A stretch of 64,000 nt of DNA from Solea solea (taxonomy: Eukaryota > Chordata > Actinopteri > Pleuronectiformes > Soleidae): contig NC_081149.1 of assembly GCF_958295425.1 (NCBI RefSeq), forward strand, positions 6,477,194-6,541,193. Reading direction: 5' to 3'. Below the pieces are notes generated by a model. It made no database searches and was not told the origin of the DNA. It worked only from the letters and a program-made list of their open reading frames with translations. Position 1 is the stretch's first letter, and each line of letters opens with the position of its first letter. The translations under genes were made by a program, and so were the position numbers. Shown in pieces: positions 40,701 to 52,078 of the stretch.

Positions 40701-41184
40701 GCGGGAGAAGTCACTTGAAAGAGAACTGACAAGACTCTTCTTTTATGATCGCGCCTGGAAACTGTGCTTTCACATGATAATTGTTGACCCAGAGGAGCCA
40801 CTGAGCCTCAGCGCTGACAACAACAAAAAAAAGGATATGGATCAGATCTCACCACGGGCTCGCTGTAATTTCAATGGAAACCCCAACACGAAATCCCTGA
40901 TTATGCGCAGAGACTGAGCGTTATTGCGCACGAAAGTCGTGCGAAATGTGTGCGTAAAAGGAGCCCGGCGCAAAAGCGGGGTTCTCGTTGTGTTTTTCCG
41001 GGTAAACAGACCGGACACAGGCTCGCTCCTGATAGGCTCGAGGAGAGAAATAATGTAACAATGAAGCGCATTTACCGTGGTACCGCTTCTTCTCATCTTT
41101 GGCCAGCGTGACGGCGATTCGTAACCCGATGCCGGAGGAGCAGCCGGTGATCAGCACGACTTTCTGCCCGCTGCTGCTCGCCAT
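32196..41184 (-). CDS. rdh8: Retinol dehydrogenase 8 (photoreceptor all-trans-retinol dehydrogenase), complete six-exon gene
   Basis: Coding exons on the minus strand are 41184-41076, 37080-36919, 34767-34588, 33662-33569, 33483-33300 and 32423-32196. Together they encode 318 residues; human RDH8 has 311. All five introns are GT-AG and the phases join without a frame break. The protein is a classical [11 protein letters not shown] cofactor loop at residues 13-20, Asp68 in LDV, NNAG at 92-95, and the catalytic tetrad Asn117, Ser145, Tyr158, Lys162 (YTASK). MRDLKKKD after the first strands and SSVMGLQG are typical of RDH8, which uses NADPH to reduce all-trans-retinal to retinol in photoreceptor outer segments. 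The C-terminus CLTCSC (Cys304, 307, 309) matches the region acylated for membrane attachment in mammalian RDH8. HSD17B1 is the closest alternative, but the length and the C-terminal cysteines favour RDH8. Whether this is the fish a or b paralogue cannot be told from the window. Confidence 0.95.
32505..32770 (+). repeat. Dispersed repeat, possibly LTR-derived, in rdh8 intron 5
   Basis: The run gattacctgcacctgcgc, ctcactgtataaagtctccg, ttggttgccagttcatcttg and ctgtcagtgttctagggttc has the promoter-like layout seen in dispersed fish elements (a TATAAA followed by GTTGCCAG). I cannot name the family or find a partner copy in the window. Confidence 0.35.
33300..33483 (-). CDS. rdh8: rdh8 coding exon 5
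   Basis: The acceptor is gcccctcag|G and the donor is CCAAA|GTGAGA. The exon encodes residues 183-243, [14 protein letters not shown] through [17 protein letters not shown] is the PG motif after the sixth strand that closes over the cofactor nicotinamide. The segment after it, with [10 protein letters not shown], forms the substrate-facing part in the HSD17B1/RDH8 group. Confidence 0.95.
33569..33662 (-). CDS. rdh8: rdh8 coding exon 4
   Basis: A short 94-base exon encodes residues 151-182, [13 protein letters not shown] through KFNIR. It contains the active-site pair Tyr158 and Lys162. The spacing of 13 residues from Ser145 to Tyr158 equals that between Ser142 and Tyr155 in human HSD17B1, the reference for this SDR group. 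It is too short to appear as a separate long reading frame. The acceptor is ctcgtcag|GA and the donor is CCG|GTAGAT. The following intron is only 85 bases. Confidence 0.93.
34588..34767 (-). CDS. rdh8: rdh8 coding exon 3
   Basis: The acceptor is ttctcgtcag|TCAACAAC and the donor is CAAG|GTATGA. The exon encodes [13 protein letters not shown] through SSVMGLQ, residues 91-150. It carries NNAG (92-95), the catalytic Asn117 in ETNFFG, and the catalytic Ser145. Codon 91 formed across the splice is ATC, giving Ile before NNAG where many homologues have Val. A (GT)n tract lies in the preceding intron about 90 bases upstream of the acceptor. Confidence 0.95.
34856..34885 (+). repeat. (GT)n microsatellite in rdh8 intron 2
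   Basis: A GT run lies about 90 bases upstream of the rdh8 exon 3 acceptor on the gene strand. Confidence 0.9.
36135..36350 (+). mobile_element. tRNA-derived SINE in rdh8 intron 2
   Basis: The sequence contains a polymerase III B-box-like GGGTTTGATCCCC (about 36188-36200) after a tRNA-like stem region. It continues with CCTGGGCAAGACATTTAACCC, a tail body common in fish tRNA-related SINEs. It lies on the plus strand, antisense to rdh8. Confidence 0.7.
36787..36832. repeat. Perfect 19-bp inverted repeat in rdh8 intron 2
   Basis: The arms gtctacgtgcccgacaaag (36787-36805) and its exact complement (36814-36832) flank the loop accaattc. Four further pairs (gttt/aaac type) can form beyond a two-base mismatch. 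It lies about 90 bases downstream of the exon 2 donor. Confidence 0.95.
36919..37080 (-). CDS. rdh8: rdh8 coding exon 2
   Basis: The acceptor is ccctccccag|TTATTGCC, giving codon 37 as Val. The exon encodes [14 protein letters not shown] through DRHIDIL, residues 37-90, plus one base of codon 91. Its donor A|GTGAGT matches the consensus exactly. MRD following the second strand is where SDR enzymes select the cofactor; Arg42 suits NADP(H). Asp68 lies in LDVCSDES, which RDH8 proteins share. Confidence 0.94.
37330..37430. repeat. Palindromic (TA)n/(GTATAT)n tract in rdh8 intron 1
   Basis: Alternating TA with spaced TG/CA steps is nearly self-complementary over about 95 bases and lies about 250 bases before rdh8 exon 2. 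It could extrude as a cruciform. It is also a likely site of length variation. Confidence 0.9.
37713..37754 (+). repeat. (GA)n microsatellite in rdh8 intron 1
   Basis: GAGAGAGAGGGAGAGAG followed by a pure AG run. Confidence 0.9.
39763..40480 (+). repeat. Duplicated sequence block in rdh8 intron 1
   Basis: Copy 1 (about 39763-39886) and copy 2 (about 40366-40478) both contain gtcacaataa, ggtgggaatgagt, taatg, and the end block gagacgcgcaccaat, in the same order and about 600 bases apart. The middles differ. Confidence 0.7.
41076..41184 (-). CDS. rdh8: rdh8 coding exon 1
   Basis: This exon holds residues 1-36 plus the first base of codon 37. The start ATG at 41184-41182 has a strong context on the minus strand (gggaccATGG: A at -3, G at +4). 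It opens directly into the first beta strand and the TGCSSGIG nucleotide-binding loop. The donor reads CACG|GTAAAT. The reading frame continues open into the intron, so a naive reading frame would append unrelated residues after RYH. Confidence 0.95.
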
Positions 41185-41274
41185 GGTCCCGTCTGTCCGT
41201 CTGTCTGTGCGGGTGCTGTCCTTCTCTCTGCTCCGTGTGGCCGCTGCCTAGGGATCCTGCCACCGATCACTGGA

Positions 41275-41470
41275 CTTTTAAAAAAGTAAATCGGATCATG
41301 CAGCCGCGGCAGCCATGTGAGCGTCTACTCCAGTCACATGTTCCACAGAGAGCAGAAGAAGAAAGGAAAAACAACACAATTCTGCGAATCCACACAGAAA
41401 AAAGGAAAAAAAAGACGTGGCATCACGAACAGCCCACCACCACAGGACGGGATTTAAAACTTGATTGGAT
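41275..41470 (-). promoter_or_regulatory. rdh8: Putative rdh8 proximal promoter
   Basis: Reading on the minus strand toward the ATG at 41184, a CCAAT box lies at 41468-41464 and a TATA-like TTTTTTAAAA lies at 41286-41277, about 93 bases before the start codon. Their order and spacing are plausible for a core promoter, but both motifs are short. A CRX-type core TAATCC (minus strand, 42336-42331) lies about 1.1 kb upstream; CRX drives many photoreceptor genes. No transcription start is visible from sequence alone. Confidence 0.3.
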
Positions 41471-42261
41471 CAGCCTGCCCCCAAAATCACGTTAATTCCT
41501 TTAAAATGTGTGGGCCAGACACGCGCGCGCACTCGTGCTACCTTGGGGGCAGAGCTTATGTGATTTCTGAGCTGTGACCCTGTCAACAAACACCTACAGT
41601 TTCCCCCATTCACTCTATCACTGCTCACGTTCTCATGCTAATTCATTCAAAATGAGATGAAGTTAAACTTTCATACATGATTTCTATTATAGTCCGAATC
41701 CCATTTATATATTATGGGTTTTAGAATAAAATTAAATGGTATTTTAACACTATCTCTTGTGTTTTGATCTTGTTTAGTATTTTTTTGTAACAATGCAAAC
41801 TTTCTACACAGTGACCCTTTAATTATACAGTACTGCAGCAGTGCAGTTATGGTATTATTAAATAAGATAGTATTACAGTAATACCATGTTATTTCCAAAG
41901 TAATATCTAGGTAGTTGGATAGTTTTTACAGAAATCTCCTAATAATATAATACTTTATGTGTGTGTTTATATGTGAATAAAACTGACGTTTACCCTTATA
42001 TTTGGTTGTCTGGTTTACAGTTTATATCAATAATCAAAGAAAAAGATAATTTTCTATTTATTACACTGTTATTTCATCTTTTAGAGTCTAATTGAGTTGA
42101 CTTAGTGTGTCCACATTGAACATAGGATTTTCTCTATTCATTTCAATGGTATATTAAAGTTAAATAGGTCGTTTAACCACATTAAAAGTGTAACTCCTAC
42201 CCTTCCTCTCACTTTTCCATGTTCACTTTGTGTTTACAGCCACTTAATGTGCTGCGTTGCA

Positions 42262-42275
42262 CTGCCATCTGGTGG
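42262..42275 (-). promoter_or_regulatory. CTCF-like motif upstream of rdh8
   Basis: The minus strand reads CCACCAGATGGCAG, a full match to the vertebrate CTCF core. It lies about 1.1 kb upstream of the rdh8 start codon, outside any repeat I recognise. Confidence 0.5.
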
Positions 42276-42694
42276 TGAGAAGCAGTATGGCACAGCTGAA
42301 ATCAATCACTCATGGTTTCCCCCCTGAAATGGATTATTTCACCAACGCTTGGATTGAATCAACTGTGTCAGTTTTTTTTCTTTCTCTCCCGCCCCGAGTG
42401 AGAAGAATGGTGTGATGTTATCAGCGGTGGCTCGCTCTGTGTCTGACGGGTGACTAACGACAGTGAACTCTGCTCTTGATGGATGTTGTAAGAGGCCAAA
42501 GTGCCGCAGATAAGATCGGAAAGCAGACTTTTTTCCTGTCATGAGAGACAGAGTCTGCGGTGTTCGGGCCTGTTGCTAAAATGTGATGCAACGCTTTGCA
42601 AACGAAAAGCAAGGGAGCAATTTGCTCTGATACTATTTCTTGTGAATGAACTTATCGCGATGCACATGTTGTTGTGACAGTGTCCTGATAACCA

Positions 42695-42872
42695 TTAAAG
42701 CTACAGTATGTAACACTTAGGAACATTTATTTGGCGACGTCGCTCGTTGCAGCTGAACGCAGCTCATTCTGGGAGTAATGAAAAACAACCGTTTATACAG
42801 TCGGGCGATTATACTTTGATTTTCTTTTTATAATAAATGATTTTGCCTCAATCTTACACACTGGAGCTTTAA
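42695..42872. mobile_element. 178-bp MITE with TTAA ends, upstream of rdh8
   Basis: The left end ttaaagctacagtatgtaa and the reverse complement of the right end (ttaaagctccagtgtgtaa) form a 19-bp imperfect terminal inverted repeat with two mismatches. TTAA stands at both ends, as for elements that insert at TTAA (piggyBac-like). There is no coding capacity. It sits about 1.5 kb upstream of the rdh8 start codon. Confidence 0.75.
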
Positions 42873-44029
42873 TAACAATGATTAATTGTCTCTGAATGTG
42901 ATTCAACTGATGAGATTTAAACTCTGTTATCTTGTCTTTGTCTTTTATCAATCCTTAAATAGATAAGATTATCTATAAGATTGGTTTTAGACTCACCTTA
43001 TAAAATCTAAACCTGCTAAAATCTTGGTCTACACTCTCTTAAGAATTATTGTACCACTTTTTGACGTCAGACTCTCTTTCCTCCTACAGATTTTCCTCAA
43101 CAGTCTTTGGTGTAGAAGAGTGAGCAGTTTCCAAACTTCAGTTTACAATTAAAAAAAAAGGCTCTGTAACAGTGAGATAAAGATAGCAGCCATAGATCTT
43201 ATGATAAGTGGCTAAAATCACTTTGAACTACACTTCAAAAACCCCTCAACAACACCTTAATGACACAGAACTGCTCTGCCCTTTAAAATAACATTCTCCA
43301 AACGTTTACATGGCAACGTGTTTACAAAGTGTGCACAGCATGGAAAAGACAAGCGGGCAAAGGAAAAGAGAGACCGCTCCACAGAGGGACTGGGGAGTGA
43401 GAAACAGGCCTGCGTCTCCCAGCCAGTGTTTCTCCTGAGGGAAAACTGAGGTTCCTTATGGACCCGGGCAAGTCAAGCCAAGTCAAACATACAATGTTTC
43501 CATTGCACATTTAAAAACAACATAAGCTGACCAAACAGCTTCAAAGGAAACATGTGTAGGTCAAGGAAAATAAAAATCAGCAAAGAACAAAAGCAGGAAT
43601 CCATGGAGTTAAAAAGTAGAGGAGACTGTAACCAGGCCGGTGTGGTGAAGATTCTCTGAAAGTCTCTGTGGCTAGAGAACAAAACAATAGAGATTATGAT
43701 AAGGTCAAAGGTTGACACCTGAAACAGTGGGAGTTGAGAGAGGTGAGGTTGCATGAGGGACTTGCACATTGTTCTCTGGACATTTCCTTTCCCAAAAGGC
43801 AGAAAAACATGTTTTATCTTTGTCTTTTAAAACAGAAAACTCAAATGATGTGTCCTTTTAAAACCTCCGTCTCCAGCACCAGAGTCCATTGACAAAAATG
43901 ACGACACAGCAGCTGCTCTATTGCTGCATTCATCAGTAAGTTTATGTTACTTTGTTAAATCTGAATCTGAAGGCTGAGCAATATTTGATCTTGTTTTCTG
44001 TTCTTTATTTTTCTACTTGTTTATAATTC

Positions 44030-44150
44030 TAAAAGGGCCTTTTATATACATGTATATAGATGTGTGCTCTATTTATGACATTTTAATGTGTGCTTGTTAT
44101 GCTTGCATAATAACAATAAAAAATCTTGAATCTTGAATCTTCAAATGACA
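44030..44150 (+). repeat. LINE-like 3' end with short terminal repeats
   Basis: The sequence acaataaaaaatcttgaatc and the doubled ttgaatc unit end a stretch of ordinary AT-rich DNA. Short repeated tails of this kind mark 3' ends of CR1/L2/RTE-like LINEs in fish. The body of the element is not recognisable. Confidence 0.35.
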
Positions 44151-46984
44151 AAGTCACAACTTGACTCCATGAGTTATTTCCTGAGGGGAATTTTGAAAAT
44201 CAGTTCCATCAGCTGCTCCTGTGTTCTGTGCGGTAAAATAGTCGTTTCTGTCAACGGGCTTTGGTGCGGGAGCACGCGTGGTTCACAATCCTCACTTTAC
44301 TGCTTGTTGTAAAAGGCTGTTGAACACAGTCTCAAGAACCTCATATAAAAATCCTGAATGATCCCTTTATAAAAAGCCTCATAGAGTGTGGACTGACTGA
44401 CTGAGGGAGTTACAGTGGTCGAGGTGAGCGCTCGTAAAAGCAACGATGAACGAGCAGACACTTATTCCCACCATAACTTTGAAGAAGACAGTCATGAGCT
44501 GCTCTATCAACCACTGGGTTGATGGTGTGAATACAGGTTTTAAAAAAAAAAAAAAAAAAAAAATTATATGATGCATATATGACTCAACACATAAAGACAG
44601 ATGATGAAAAATCTTTTTTCATAGACTACCAATTACCTCGTCTGATAAACTGTTGTTATTCCTGCCGCTGTCTCGCAAAGCTGATGCCTGCTTATTTAGA
44701 ACATCCCCTATAAACCGTGACCCATTTCTTTCAGCGGCGGCCAGAGTTTTACAGCGAGATAATAAAAGAATATGATTTGCAGGGTCACCGACAGCGAGCG
44801 AAACCTGCACTGCGGTGACACTGACGTTTAGATATTTATGTGCGGCTGGCAGTTTGAGTGAAGGCAGGAAAGAAGTCACGTCTTGATTTTCTTTGCGTGT
44901 GTGTGTGTGTGTGTGTCTAATCTCACTGTAAATGAATCCAAAAAAAAAAGAAAAAAGAAGTGAAGCCAATGCCTAAGTGTCTGAAACCTGTATTCTCTTG
45001 AATGGCCATTATGAGTCTACTTCTCACTTGATTTTCAATATAAGTTAGATTTTATGGCTCCTATCACTAGTTCTAAGTCTTCATCATAGGGTTTGGGGAG
45101 GTCAAGTGGTTATTTGAGCAAATGTCATGGTAAGGGACAAGGGAATGAAACAAAGCGACCCGATCCTTTGACCTATGACCAGCCCAGCAAACCTGAGCCA
45201 TGGAGAAACCCTTTGACTCTGTTGCCATCGAGTCATTTCTATGATATCAGTTCACATTTGTCTGCGGCCACAGACCAACGGTCCGTCCACTGCTGCTTGT
45301 GGTGCTAAATGGGATCATGACCGTTAAGGTGAGGGGGGCGTTCCTGGTATGTCCTCCCTCGAGTGCCTCCGGAGAGAGTGGACAGGTGTGGCTGGAGACG
45401 TGGACGTGTGCTGGACAGCCTCAGATAGCCACCAGCCCTCCGAGCTACAGCTGTGGAATTTGAGAGGATTGATGAACCCGAGACACAAAGAGACACAACA
45501 TCTACAAGTCCGTGCATGCTCTTTGTAATCGCTCCTCTCCTTTTCACCCCAAACTCTCCCCTTTTCCAATCACTTTTTCCTGCCTCCCGCTTCCGAATGT
45601 TTGCCTCTGGCAAAACAAGCTGAAGCTCCAGCTGTGCCCTTGGCCCAGTTCATCTCTAACCTCTGTATAAAAGTCCAAGTAATCGAAAAAAACAAAACAC
45701 GTCGCCCGCCTCCGTCCCCTTCTAAAGCCACTTTTATAGCTTAATAGTCAATTTCCTGTGTCCTGGCTTTAAGGATGGACGAGCAGATGGCGCTGGAACT
45801 CTCGCTGCTCGTCCAGCTGATTTTATGAAGTCTGTTTTGAGTCATCATAATTAAAGATGGGCTCCGTGATTAGACACGCGCTGCACTCGATATGCACAGC
45901 ACATTAAATTATTCATAATAATAAAAGCAGACAAATATGCAAATAACAGCCTGTTTAATTTCCTTTAATGATTTATGCATGTTATGTTTCACTGATAATT
46001 CATACAAATGTGATTCCAAAAGCATGTTCTATGAGCTGTTGTTTGCAGCTGCAGTGGAGACGGACTGGCTGATGCGACTGGAAGGACGAGGGACTCGTGG
46101 ACGAGTGAAAAAAAGGGCCCGGAGGAGTGGAATGTTTGCCACAGGTCAGCAGTGGTGCTTTCTGCTCTTTTGTGTGCAGTCTACAGAGGAGGTGTGGAAT
46201 GCAAACCTCATGAGAATAGAGGCAGAGAAAGGGATGAAGGGATCGTGAAGCCCGGGGGTCGGTGGATGGGAGGGAAAGGAGGTGAGCGAGCCTTAAAAAC
46301 CAGGAAAAAAGAGAGGGTGCGGAGGCTCAGAGAGAGAGAGAGAGAGAGAGAGCAGCAAGAGGGTCCTGCGGCAGAGAGTGAACACTGTTAACTGACAGAA
46401 AAGTGCAAAAAAAGGGCTGCTGTGCCAAAAAGAAGAGAGTTAAAGCGATGTCTGCAGCTGCAGACCACACACGGCGAACACTCCACAGGGAGAGCTTTGA
46501 GAGCAACGTCGCTCTGACAATAACCAGTGAATGTCCTCGTCATGAACAAGCGACAGCCTTGTCATTAAAAGAAAAGAGGTTGTACATTCTCAGGCATGTG
46601 CGTGTGTGAAAGTCAAACCAGGTCAATTGTATTTATACAAACACAAGACTCGGGGGGCTTTCGAGTCTGCACAACAAGTGACACACTCTGTCCTTCAAAG
46701 CTCCAGAAAACTCCAGAAAAAACGTGGTACAAGGAAAAAATGGGAGAAACCAAAAAGGCAGGATCCGTCTCCTATAGGGCGTACAGATGTGCAGTAGGTG
46801 TCACATGGAATTTCATCAGATTTCAATAGAGAAATTCAGATTGTTGTGTTTTCATGTTCTTAATCTAAACTTCTGCCAGTTTTCGCTCGTTATCTGATCC
46901 ATTTTATATCACGTTCTTCGTTGAATTGCTTCGAGAACTCACTGAACACCTGGACAGATGATGGATTATTGTATATGGTTTATT

Positions 46985-47105
46985 CCTGGTCAGAGATGAT
47001 CATTTTCTACTGATTTATCCTCCACACGAGGGTCAACATACAGATATGGACAACCATTTACTCTCACATTCAGTCCATTTTAAGTGTCTCATTAACCTAA
47101 TTGGA
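46985..47105 (+). repeat. L2-like LINE 3' fragment, degraded
   Basis: The blocks caaccatttactctcacatt, cattttaagtgtctc and attaacctaattgg match the middle of the copy at 26985-27345, with deletions and substitutions. Confidence 0.5.
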
Positions 47106-48598
47106 ATTCAAACCACTGAAGGACTGGCCACTACTCTGCCGCGTGACACCGACGACGACCGCTGTAGTAAACAAACACATCAGCCACACGTCCAACAAGT
47201 TGCACATGTTGACCACTAGATGGTGCATGACATTTTTCTGTAGTTTAAAAAAGGTATAAACAATATTTAGTGGTGATTCATGATGCTGTATAAAACACTG
47301 AGAGTTCAATGGGAAGCAAACTGTCAACCGTCCTCCACTGTTTGGCGCAACGCATAAATATTGTGTTGTTTTCATCTAAATGTTTCAAGACGTCACTGAA
47401 AATGTGGGCAAAATAAAATGGACGATCATTATATGTCCTTTGTCACACTTTTGGAAAATAAAAAGTGTATAGAAGACTATGTTATGTTTCATACAACATC
47501 ATCATCATCGTCTGACGTGTTTACTCCTTCACCTTATGTTCCCTCTGCAAGTTTCACTTCCCGTCTCAGTAAACTAGCTGTGCAGAGATGAAACCGCAGT
47601 CGTGCTGCTCGGTGCTCGAGTGTGTTCGCTGGTTAAGGTTTATTTAGCCCATTTGTTTGAGCACCTCATTTAACAGACATGGTCCTTAGATGTTAATTAG
47701 CTTCGTCTCCCGTCATCTCTAATGATTATAATTATCACCAGGCTGGCAGTTCCCCCCCCCCCCCCCATCCCTCACTGGCCCGGCGGAGAAGGCAACATTT
47801 GCTCTTCCTCTGGTCCCGTCTCTGCTTTAGCAGTTTAATTACAACAGGGGTTTTGTGTGTGTGTGTGTGTGGAGGGAACATGTCTGATAGCACGACTTTG
47901 CCTCCAACCCCTGCACAGATTTAGCTCTGATAGAGATCTCGCTCCTTCCAGCAAACCTCAGTAATTCCCAAATACCATAACTTTTGAAGGCAGTTGTTGT
48001 GAAACTGAGGGGTAAAAAAAAAGGAGTGAAACTAAGCTAAATGAATATTGATTTATGCTGGGAAGATAAACTTTCGAGGAGTATACTGATGCAACCGGGA
48101 TGACCTTTATTTCATTGAAAATCTCCTCGTATCCATTTTTTTATTAGCAGCCTTCTCCGTTATTGTTATAGATTGATAAAAAAATAAAAATTTGCAGGGT
48201 GAGTGAACTTTTCCCGGCCTCATATGCCAGGAACCTTTGGAGGACCACTGGGTTTAGCTTAGTGCAGAAATGATGAAATAACCAGCAGACAACCTTGTTC
48301 TCTTGTCTAACCCTGTGTTTGTGTGTGTGTGTCGGCAGGTAAGACCAAGTAAGAACACATGCTGTCGCCAGCAGTCACACTTGTCTCAATTTTACAATTG
48401 CATTTGATTTAGTCAAAGATCCTGTGAAACAAATACAGAGATTCTCCTCTTCACACATTATATACAGTATATGTGACAACAAAGAATTACAGCGTGAAAA
48501 CAGTTTCTCTTCAGCTTCTGTTCAGGATCTTTTAGGCACAGGAGCCATAGTTAACTCCTCCTCAAAGCCCTCTGACACTGTATTTAAAATTCCCTAAA

Positions 48599-48696
48599 GA
48601 TGAGGAAATGAAATCGAGAGGAAGAGCAGACTCTGGCTGTGAGGCTGCAGTACCACAGACTGACACAGGGGGAGACAGAGAGCAGGACTGTAGCTA
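48599..48696 (+). repeat. Dispersed repeat A, copy 2
   Basis: It matches 4990-5080 in the order gaggaaatga, gaggctgcagtaccacag and ggagacagagagcaggactg. The inverted tail seen in copy 1 is absent here. Confidence 0.6.
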
Positions 48697-48794
48697 AACC
48701 AGCTCTGTTAGGTACGTCACCTCCGTGATGAGTGAACAGGAAGTCCGATTCCGGTGTGGTTACATTACATTACATTAATATTCTGTACAAACAG

Positions 48795-49005
48795 TGACCT
48801 TTGTGGACTTTGGTCCCCACTAAAATGACTAGGCCAGAATGTGTGGGTGCTAACGCATGAAGACGAGAGAACCCACTTTAGGTATGAACAAGGCACAAGA
48901 AGTTTACAGTGTGTTCACATGTATATCCTGTACAATCACTGACAACCAGCAAAGTTCGCAGACTTTGGTCCCCACCAAAACAAGTGGGCCAGCATGTGTG
49001 TGTAT
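48795..49005 (+). repeat. Two-unit direct repeat (~157-bp spacing)
   Basis: The block gactttggtccccactaaaa, followed by a gggccag/aggccag block and atgtgtg, occurs at about 48803 and again at about 48960. Each is preceded by a ctgtacaa...tgac block. A local duplication of one element fits. Confidence 0.55.
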
Positions 49006-50814
49006 CGTTTTGTGAAATCGGAAACTACGAGTGCGCTACGTTCAAGTGCTTTTGTTGTTGGGTAAAACCAAACAGTCACCCGATTTCCCACTGGGAATCA
49101 CAACATGAGGGGCCTTTCATGTGCACTTTACACGTCGGGAACTCGTGTTTACCATAATTCCGAAAGCACGTGAAGGCAGCACAGCCCCCCACAAGTGTCT
49201 CAGAGCAGAAACTACTGCTGACGTGTGATTTGAAAGCTAATTTTTAAACACTCAGTGACTTTCTTTTTAATCATCCAGAAAACACAGATCAACAAAAATA
49301 TACAGAAATAAAATCATAAAAAGACACATTCACTAAAACATGAGTATGATCTCGTTTAAAAAAAATACCCAATAAACCCAATTAAAATTGGGTTTAATTC
49401 AGTAAGTTAGTCAGGTAAAATACAAACAGGCAACAATGATAATAAATAACTGATGTTGACCTTTCACATCATCCTGCATGAAGAAAATTACTTTTCACCA
49501 CAGACTTTAATCCCCTTTTTGTTCCTTCTATTTCACACGCTTTGCAAAACACTGACACTTTTATCCGACGCTCAATCATAATTCTGCCTTTAAATGAAAT
49601 GAAGTGATGACAGATTAGCCGTCTCGCTCCGCCACACGCTAACCATGAGTCTGACACCCCCCCCCCCCCCCCCCCCACACACACACAGTGACAGTAGAGT
49701 AAATGACTGTGTTTATCATGTAATATACATCTAAATGACATCACAGGGCCGCGGGGAAGCAGCGGTGCCGGACTGTGTGGTCGTTATTTAACAAAGACTC
49801 CACACACGAATAAGGTATTTTCCCCTTAAACATACATCAATCAGTTTTTGGCAAGCTGAAAGAGTCGGCTGCCTTGTTCCTTTTTGAAACTTTAAATGCA
49901 TATTCTTTTTCCTCCCACTGGGCCTGTTTTCCTGTTCGGGCATGTTTTAAGCCCGAGGAGCCGACTGGAGGTAGACGTTAGGGTCTCTAATCCGGCATCA
50001 GCTCCTCTGGTGATGACATATCACTTGCACTTACTCGCTCCCATGCAGTGATGAAGTGGTGAGGAAAGTCCACCCTCGTTCATCAGCACAGAATGACCTG
50101 CAGAGGGAGAAAGAGGCTCCGTCCAATTTTTTTAAGACCAAGCGAGCGACTCACAACCCCAGCGCCGCAAACTTGATTTATATCAATCTGAGTAAATTAG
50201 AGGATAACCAAGTGTCAAGAGAGTAAGACTAAATAAAACCGGGGGGGAAAATACAGACAGAAAGCAGCCCATTTTCTTTTCTTCCCTTCTTAACGTCTGT
50301 AACAGTTTCATCTCCTGCCAAACTTCACTTTTGTCTCTCTAACCATTAATCTGTGAAATGGAGAAAGAGGATTAGGGCAAGTCGTTAAAAACATAAGAAG
50401 AGGGAAAATTTTTGTTTTTCAGTTCCCTTCTTAAGGATAAATCCAAACGTCATGAGAAATGTTAAGAATACATTTGAACTGGAAAGTTTCTCAGGGGAAA
50501 TGCTGAACGTGTCTTCTGATTTGTTGTTTTATCTGCCAGTGTAATCTGGGCTTTTTCCGTTCATTTCCAATGGGAATATTTTCGCACTTCATGATTTTTT
50601 CTTCGTCACAGTCACTTTGAAAAGTTTAGACAAGCAATAGCTCAACATTCCCGGGGCCAATAAACACAGTTGGATCATGGATCATGGCATTAAAAAATGG
50701 GCAAAGTCTTCCAGTTGCATAGAGGCTGTGAAACAGTGAATTGGCTGATGCCATAAAGGGTTTTTTTTAACCATCATTTCGCAGATGTCATGTTCTATTG
50801 GGGCCAGTTAACTG

Positions 50815-50892
50815 ACATTATAAATCAAGTGAGAAGTAGAAGCTCTGGAGTTGTCTTTGTAACCAATGGAGTCGCCTCCTGGTGGTTATTTT
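50815..50892 (-). repeat. Dispersed repeat carrying a CTCF-like motif
   Basis: The plus strand reads ataaatcaagtgagaagtag, then caatggagtcgcctcctggt. The same two blocks in the other orientation occur at about 61700-61795. The core CCACCAGGAGGCG (minus, 50885-50873) matches the CTCF consensus. Confidence 0.5.
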
Positions 50893-52078
50893 TATATGAA
50901 ATGACAACTGTTGGAATTAATGTGAGATTAATGCTATGTACACATGTGGGTGGGTAGGTGTAGATGTGTTTTTGCCTTTCATCCACACAAAAAATCCAGC
51001 TTTGTGTTTACTGTGGAGTCATACTTCCTGTTACACTGCCACCTAATGGTTCACGCAACATGATTAACGATATGCTGGTGTATACTGTCACTACTTCATG
51101 ACCTCTTACTCAGAATTTTGACGGCCAGAGAAGAAGCTGCTAATGGTGGACAGTGGTGAAAGTGACGTTTGGTATCCGTCATTTTGGACCAATATCGTGA
51201 CGTGCAATAGAGATGATAAAATATGAAGCAAATTTTTCATAGATGGAATAATCAACGGCTATCGCAGAATCGTCGCCGTGTCTTTTCACTCTCCGTGTGC
51301 ATTAATTTTGTTGTGTTCGGCAGCACTGATGAGTCCGCAGTGACCTTAAAAAAAATACAATCATTTATTTACCTAGCATTCATCATCCTCAGCCTAATTT
51401 ATGAATCTCTCTCGGTTAATGGAAGCAGACAAATTACTGGCATGAGACAAATGGATCGACTTTAGTCTTTTAATTGGAATTTGCCTGCACATCACACTCA
51501 CGCCGTGTGTAATAATGGAAATGTATGAGTTGGGTGCTGGGATCAGTCAATGAATCATTCATGTGGAAAAAAAAAAGAAAAAAGAAGCGTATTCCTCCAC
51601 AAACAACTCACTATTCATTTAAAACTTATTCCTCTTTACCTCACTCGTTTTTGTTTGATTGCCAGTTGTGTGCTGTTGTTGTTTTTTAAAGAATCATTAT
51701 CTGCACAGGTCCAGCAGTTGGATGAAGGTACACAGCACACGCCGTGGAAATATTTCTCACCCAGAGCTCAGACTACTCACTGGACTCTTAGCAACTATCT
51801 GCTAAAAGCTGTGAGGAATGTGGCTGTGACTCAGTGGCTGGTTAAGCTGCCACTGAGTGGGGAGACGGTGGGAGATCAGAGGGTCCATTGTTGACTTTTC
51901 AGATCAACCTCCAACTGTCCAATCATCTGCATCTCTCTGTTTCCATCGCTCTCTTTGTAGAAGTCTGTCTGTGTCGTGTAAACCTCTCAGTCACCATTAA
52001 GTCCAGCTTTGGTTGTAGCTGGACGACGTCCTTCAGTTGGACCACTGTCCTTGTCCCAATAACATACACTAGCAGGGA

